Positions 61,563 to 64,000 of a DNA stretch of 64,000 nucleotides are shown in pieces. Both the position numbers and the translations under genes were made by a program. The notes beneath the pieces are model-generated. The model made no database searches. It saw nothing but the letters and a program-made list of their open reading frames with translations, and was not told where the DNA came from. Origin of the DNA: Mycobacterium marinum (GTDB taxonomy: Bacteria; Actinomycetota; Actinomycetes; Mycobacteriales; Mycobacteriaceae); contig NZ_CP024190.1 in NCBI RefSeq assembly GCF_003391395.1, positions 5,270,001 to 5,334,000 of the forward strand. Reading direction: 5' to 3'. Position 1 is the first letter of the stretch. Each line of letters begins with the position of its first letter.

Positions 61563-61726
61563 TCCGCCACAGCGCCAAGCAGGGCTCGCCGTCCGCTCCG
61601 ACCCAGGTTATGGCGTTGCGTGCCACCGCGGCAATACGCCACCGGCGCCCTTTGGCCCGGCACCGGCGAGTCGGGCCGGACTCGGCATCAGAATGGGCAG
61701 ATGGACCAGACACCAGGGCACCGGCT

Positions 61727-62473
61727 ATGAGTGCCACCCCAGATCCGCGCGAGGTGACCCGCGGCCTGCTCACCGAGCCCTGCGATCTACGGCACGGCTT
61801 CCTCGACGTGCTGGGTGAATCCACCAGTTCACCCGTTCCCACGGTTGCCCAACGGGCCATGAACAGTCGCTTCGTCGCGACCGTGTACGAGCGGTTATGG
61901 CGTCCGACGGCCTTCTACCTCGCCAGCGGCGTCACCACACGAGCCGAGCAACACCGGGCGGCGGCGGCGTTGCATCTGTCGACCGCCCACCGCCTACTCG
62001 ACGTCGCCTGCGGCCCAGGAAATTTCACCGCCCCGTTGGTCAAGCAGCTGCCGGCCGGAAGCCTGGCGGTGGGGCTCGATATTTCCGAGCCGATGTTGAC
62101 TCGGGCGGTGCTGGACAACAGCGGACCGCAGACCTGTTATGTGCGCGGCGACGCCCGCATGTTGCCGTTCGACGACGAAACGTTTGACGCTGTTTGCTGT
62201 TTCGGCGCGCTGTACCTGATGCCCGAGCCGTTCCGGATCGCCCGCGAGATGGTCCGGGTGCTAGGCCCCGGCGGCCGCATCGCGATTCTCACCACCTACT
62301 CCGGGCAGCGGGCACCGATCCGCCACGCGCTCGATGCCGCGGCCGGCGCTATCGGGCTCACCATGTTCGACCAGGACAGCTTCGTCGACATGTTCTCCTC
62401 AGCCGGTCTGGTCGACATCGACCAGCAGACCCAACGTGGGCTGCAGTTCGTGGTCGCCGCAAAGCCGAAGTAG
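61727..62473 (+). CDS. Class I SAM-dependent methyltransferase
   Basis: 248 residues from the ATG at 61727. An N-terminal helical cap of about 70 residues includes RLWRPTAFYLASG. Then comes the SAM fold: LLDVACGPGNFTAPLVKQL, VGLDISEPML, GDARMLPFDDETFDAVCCF and ALYLMPEP, the UbiE/MenG-like pattern. The Cys in place of the usual Gly in motif I (DVACGPG) is common. Substrate unknown, perhaps a lipid or quinone. No operon partner. Confidence 0.87.
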   Translation: MSATPDPREVTRGLLTEPCDLRHGFLDVLGESTSSPVPTVAQRAMNSRFVATVYERLWRPTAFYLASGVTTRAEQHRAAAALHLSTAHRLLDVACGPGNFTAPLVKQLPAGSLAVGLDISEPMLTRAVLDNSGPQTCYVRGDARMLPFDDETFDAVCCFGALYLMPEPFRIAREMVRVLGPGGRIAILTTYSGQRAPIRHALDAAAGAIGLTMFDQDSFVDMFSSAGLVDIDQQTQRGLQFVVAAKPK

Positions 62474-62508
62474 GCCCGACGCACGGTGGCGAACCAGGCC
62501 GGCCCGCA

Positions 62509-62760
62509 CTACGAGGCGACCTGGCAAACACCGAGCAGCCGCGCCACCGGGGCGCCGGCCTCGTATTCCAGAATCCAGGGATCGCTGCCACCGGGCCGCT
62601 CGGAGGTGAGCTTGATCATCACGGGCTGCCCGGTGCGCCGGGACATCTGGGTGCAATCGACCTGGAACAAGCGGTAGTCGCCGCGGTGCTCGACGGCCAG
62701 CGAAAAACCCGGCTCCACGGATTCAACGGGCACCATCTGCAGGTAGTACTTCGTGCTCAT
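62509..62760 (-). CDS. Small conserved mycobacterial protein of unknown function
   Basis: 83 residues from the ATG at 62760. The sequence alternates polar and hydrophobic residues (STKYYLQMVPVESVEPG, YRLFQVDCTQMSRRTG), suggesting a small beta-rich domain. No signal peptide, motif or known domain. It is tail-to-tail with the methyltransferase gene, 35 nt apart. The alternative start at 62808 adds 16 residues of low quality. Confidence 0.65.
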   Translation of the reverse strand: MSTKYYLQMVPVESVEPGFSLAVEHRGDYRLFQVDCTQMSRRTGQPVMIKLTSERPGGSDPWILEYEAGAPVARLLGVCQVAS

Positions 62761-62874
62761 GCCAGCGACCCTAGGACCGATGCGATCCTGAGCCGCCCGG
62801 CAAAACACCGTCTTAGCAAATGCTCAGCTGAATTTTGGATCATCATCAGACTTGGCGCCCGGGCCGTGTCGTGA

Positions 62875-63672
62875 CTACGACGAGGGCGGCGACAGCACGT
62901 GGATGACGTCGCGCAGCGGCTCAGGGGAAGTCGCCAACGCGCCGGTGAACGGATGGCCGAGCTCCAGTAACAAGAACAGGTTCACCGCCACCAGGACCCC
63001 CACGGTAGCGACCAAGGTGTAGTGAATGCGGGGCTGTTCGACGCCGAAGACGATCGAGCAGCCCAACACCAGCCCACTGGTCAGCAGGATGACCGACCAC
63101 AACAGCCAGGACGGCCCCTCCTCGGTGCGAGCTTGAATCACCCGTTCCACCCGAGCCTGGTACATCTTTTCCAGGTTTCTGAAAGATGCGGCGAGAAAAA
63201 TCTTTTGGGTGTCATCGCGCGGTTGCACCTGCTGGTAGGCGGCATAGAGGTCCTGCAGAGTGGAGTCCGCCTGCGGGTAGTCGGATCCGCTTGCGGCGAT
63301 GGGCCATTCCGTCACGGCGGCGCGCTCGTACTGCAGCAGGGCGAGCCGGATCCGGTCGCGGTCGGCGGTGTCGAAAACGGTGGGGTCTCGCGCCAGCTGG
63401 ATCGCCGCCGCACCCTCGCTGCGGGCCTGACCATCCTCGTTGTTGATCTGACTCCAGAGCGCCGACACCATGAATCCCACAAAGAAGGCATAGACGAATC
63501 CGATTACGCCGTAAGCGAATCGGGTGGCATCGTTGTGTGCGTCCTGGGTTAGTTTCGGGAACCGGCGCCGCACGATCATCTGGATCAGCACCGCCCCGCC
63601 CGCCACCAGGATGACCAGGGCGACCAGCAGCAGCCATGCCGGGATGTTGATCACTACCCAACGACTCACCAT
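62875..63672 (-). CDS. DUF4239 (bestrophin-like) membrane protein
   Basis: 265 residues from the ATG at 63672. The two N-terminal membrane segments are WLLLVALVILVAGGAVLIQM and YGVIGFVYAFFVGFMVSALW. A cytoplasmic helical region of about 110 residues (ARSEGAAAIQLARDPTVF, QPRDDTQKIF) follows. Two further membrane segments are at about 180-200 and 215-235. This is the DUF4239 layout. Function unknown; an ion channel relation is only structural guesswork. Confidence 0.85.
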   Translation of the reverse strand: MVSRWVVINIPAWLLLVALVILVAGGAVLIQMIVRRRFPKLTQDAHNDATRFAYGVIGFVYAFFVGFMVSALWSQINNEDGQARSEGAAAIQLARDPTVFDTADRDRIRLALLQYERAAVTEWPIAASGSDYPQADSTLQDLYAAYQQVQPRDDTQKIFLAASFRNLEKMYQARVERVIQARTEEGPSWLLWSVILLTSGLVLGCSIVFGVEQPRIHYTLVATVGVLVAVNLFLLLELGHPFTGALATSPEPLRDVIHVLSPPSS

Positions 63673-63779
63673 CGCGGGCCTCCGAGAACGACACAGGGTG
63701 GACACGCAGGCAGGCATTTCGACTTCATGCGCGGATCACCAGTAGCGTTCATCATCATGCTCGACATCTTGGACATTCG

Positions 63780-64000
63780 GTGACAGTCGCCGCGTTTATC
63801 CTCGGCATCGTCGCGACCGTACTGGCGGTGGCGTCGATTACCTGGCAGGCGATGTTGCTACGGGGCGCACGGCCGAGGTTGACGCCGATAGTCGGTCTGC
63901 TGACACCCGACGGTTTGGTGACCAACGACGCCGGCTGCGACGTCCGCGAGTCCTTGGCGTCCGCCGCGGAGAAACTGCACTCCGGCCCGTTTTTCATCGG
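63780..64000 (+). CDS. Unrecognised protein with N-terminal membrane segment, cut by the window edge
   Basis: The frame is open from a GTG at 63780 to the window end (73 codons). It begins with VAAFILGIVATVLAVASITW, a membrane anchor or signal, followed by ARPRLTPIVGLLTPDG. The C-terminal part is missing, so no function can be proposed. The ribosome-binding site is weak. Divergent from the DUF4239 gene. Confidence 0.6.
   Translation, partial: MTVAAFILGIVATVLAVASITWQAMLLRGARPRLTPIVGLLTPDGLVTNDAGCDVRESLASAAEKLHSGPFFI

Overview
The window is chromosomal DNA of a slow-growing Mycobacterium. Supporting signs are high GC, PE/PPE/Esx genes, a PE_PGRS gene, mycobacterial lipoproteins, and a gene order that is the reverse complement of the M. 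tuberculosis Rv0998-Rv1040c block. The presence of genes that H37Rv lacks here (P450, ECF41 pair, SDR, ArsC-like) and the absence of kdp genes between trcS and ppx point to a species of the kansasii/marinum type. That species-level guess is inference.

Region 1 (1-9341) is an accessory island ending at a tRNA-Leu(UAA) gene. A C-terminal remnant of a tyrosine integrase is cut off by an IS3-family element. That element is itself interrupted twice: by a 2.16-kb group II intron (686-2847) directly after the first catalytic Asp motif of the transposase, and by an intact 2.56-kb IS21-family element (3002-5558) with a perfect 5-bp target duplication. Removing both insertions restores one continuous 292-residue transposase OrfB frame. 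Next come a GC-poor reverse transcriptase gene of the non-intron, Abi/defence-like kind (6302-7843, minus) and an IS481-like element with a 7-bp target duplication. The RT is the best candidate for an undescribed or poorly described system here.

Region 2 (9342-15120) is the ESX-type cluster PE8-PPE15-EsxJ-EsxI, closed by a hairpin terminator, followed by the trcR-trcS two-component system. Region 3 (15200-32878) is core genome: a racemase, a small winged-helix protein, ppx-DUF501-FtsB-eno-lpqU, mazG-mfd, a TetR regulator, tRNA-Gln, then glmU-prs-arsC-lpqT-SDR and rplY-pth. Region 4 (32892-41846) holds a tandem-DUF302 lipoprotein, a PE_PGRS gene with a strong bidirectional terminator, the pks16-like AMP ligase, and the operon rpfB-ksgA-ispE, which has an unusual leader hairpin and an apparent CTG start for ksgA. 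tatD lies upstream.

Region 5 (41880-51938) is metG followed by accessory genes: a methyltransferase, a P450 with Asn in place of the usual oxygen-activating Thr, a 1.2-kb gene-poor stretch with a long imperfect inverted repeat and a transposase scrap, a serine-acetyltransferase-like protein, the Rv1006-like lipoprotein, and an ECF41 sigma factor/oxidoreductase pair with a matching candidate promoter. Region 6 (52039-64000) returns to the core order: pabB, a repeat-rich exported protein, rsmI, protein mannosyltransferase, arcA, an AlkB-like dioxygenase, two DUF5642 lipoproteins, a cNMP-binding lysine acetyltransferase, a methyltransferase, a small protein, a DUF4239 membrane protein and a truncated ORF at the right edge.
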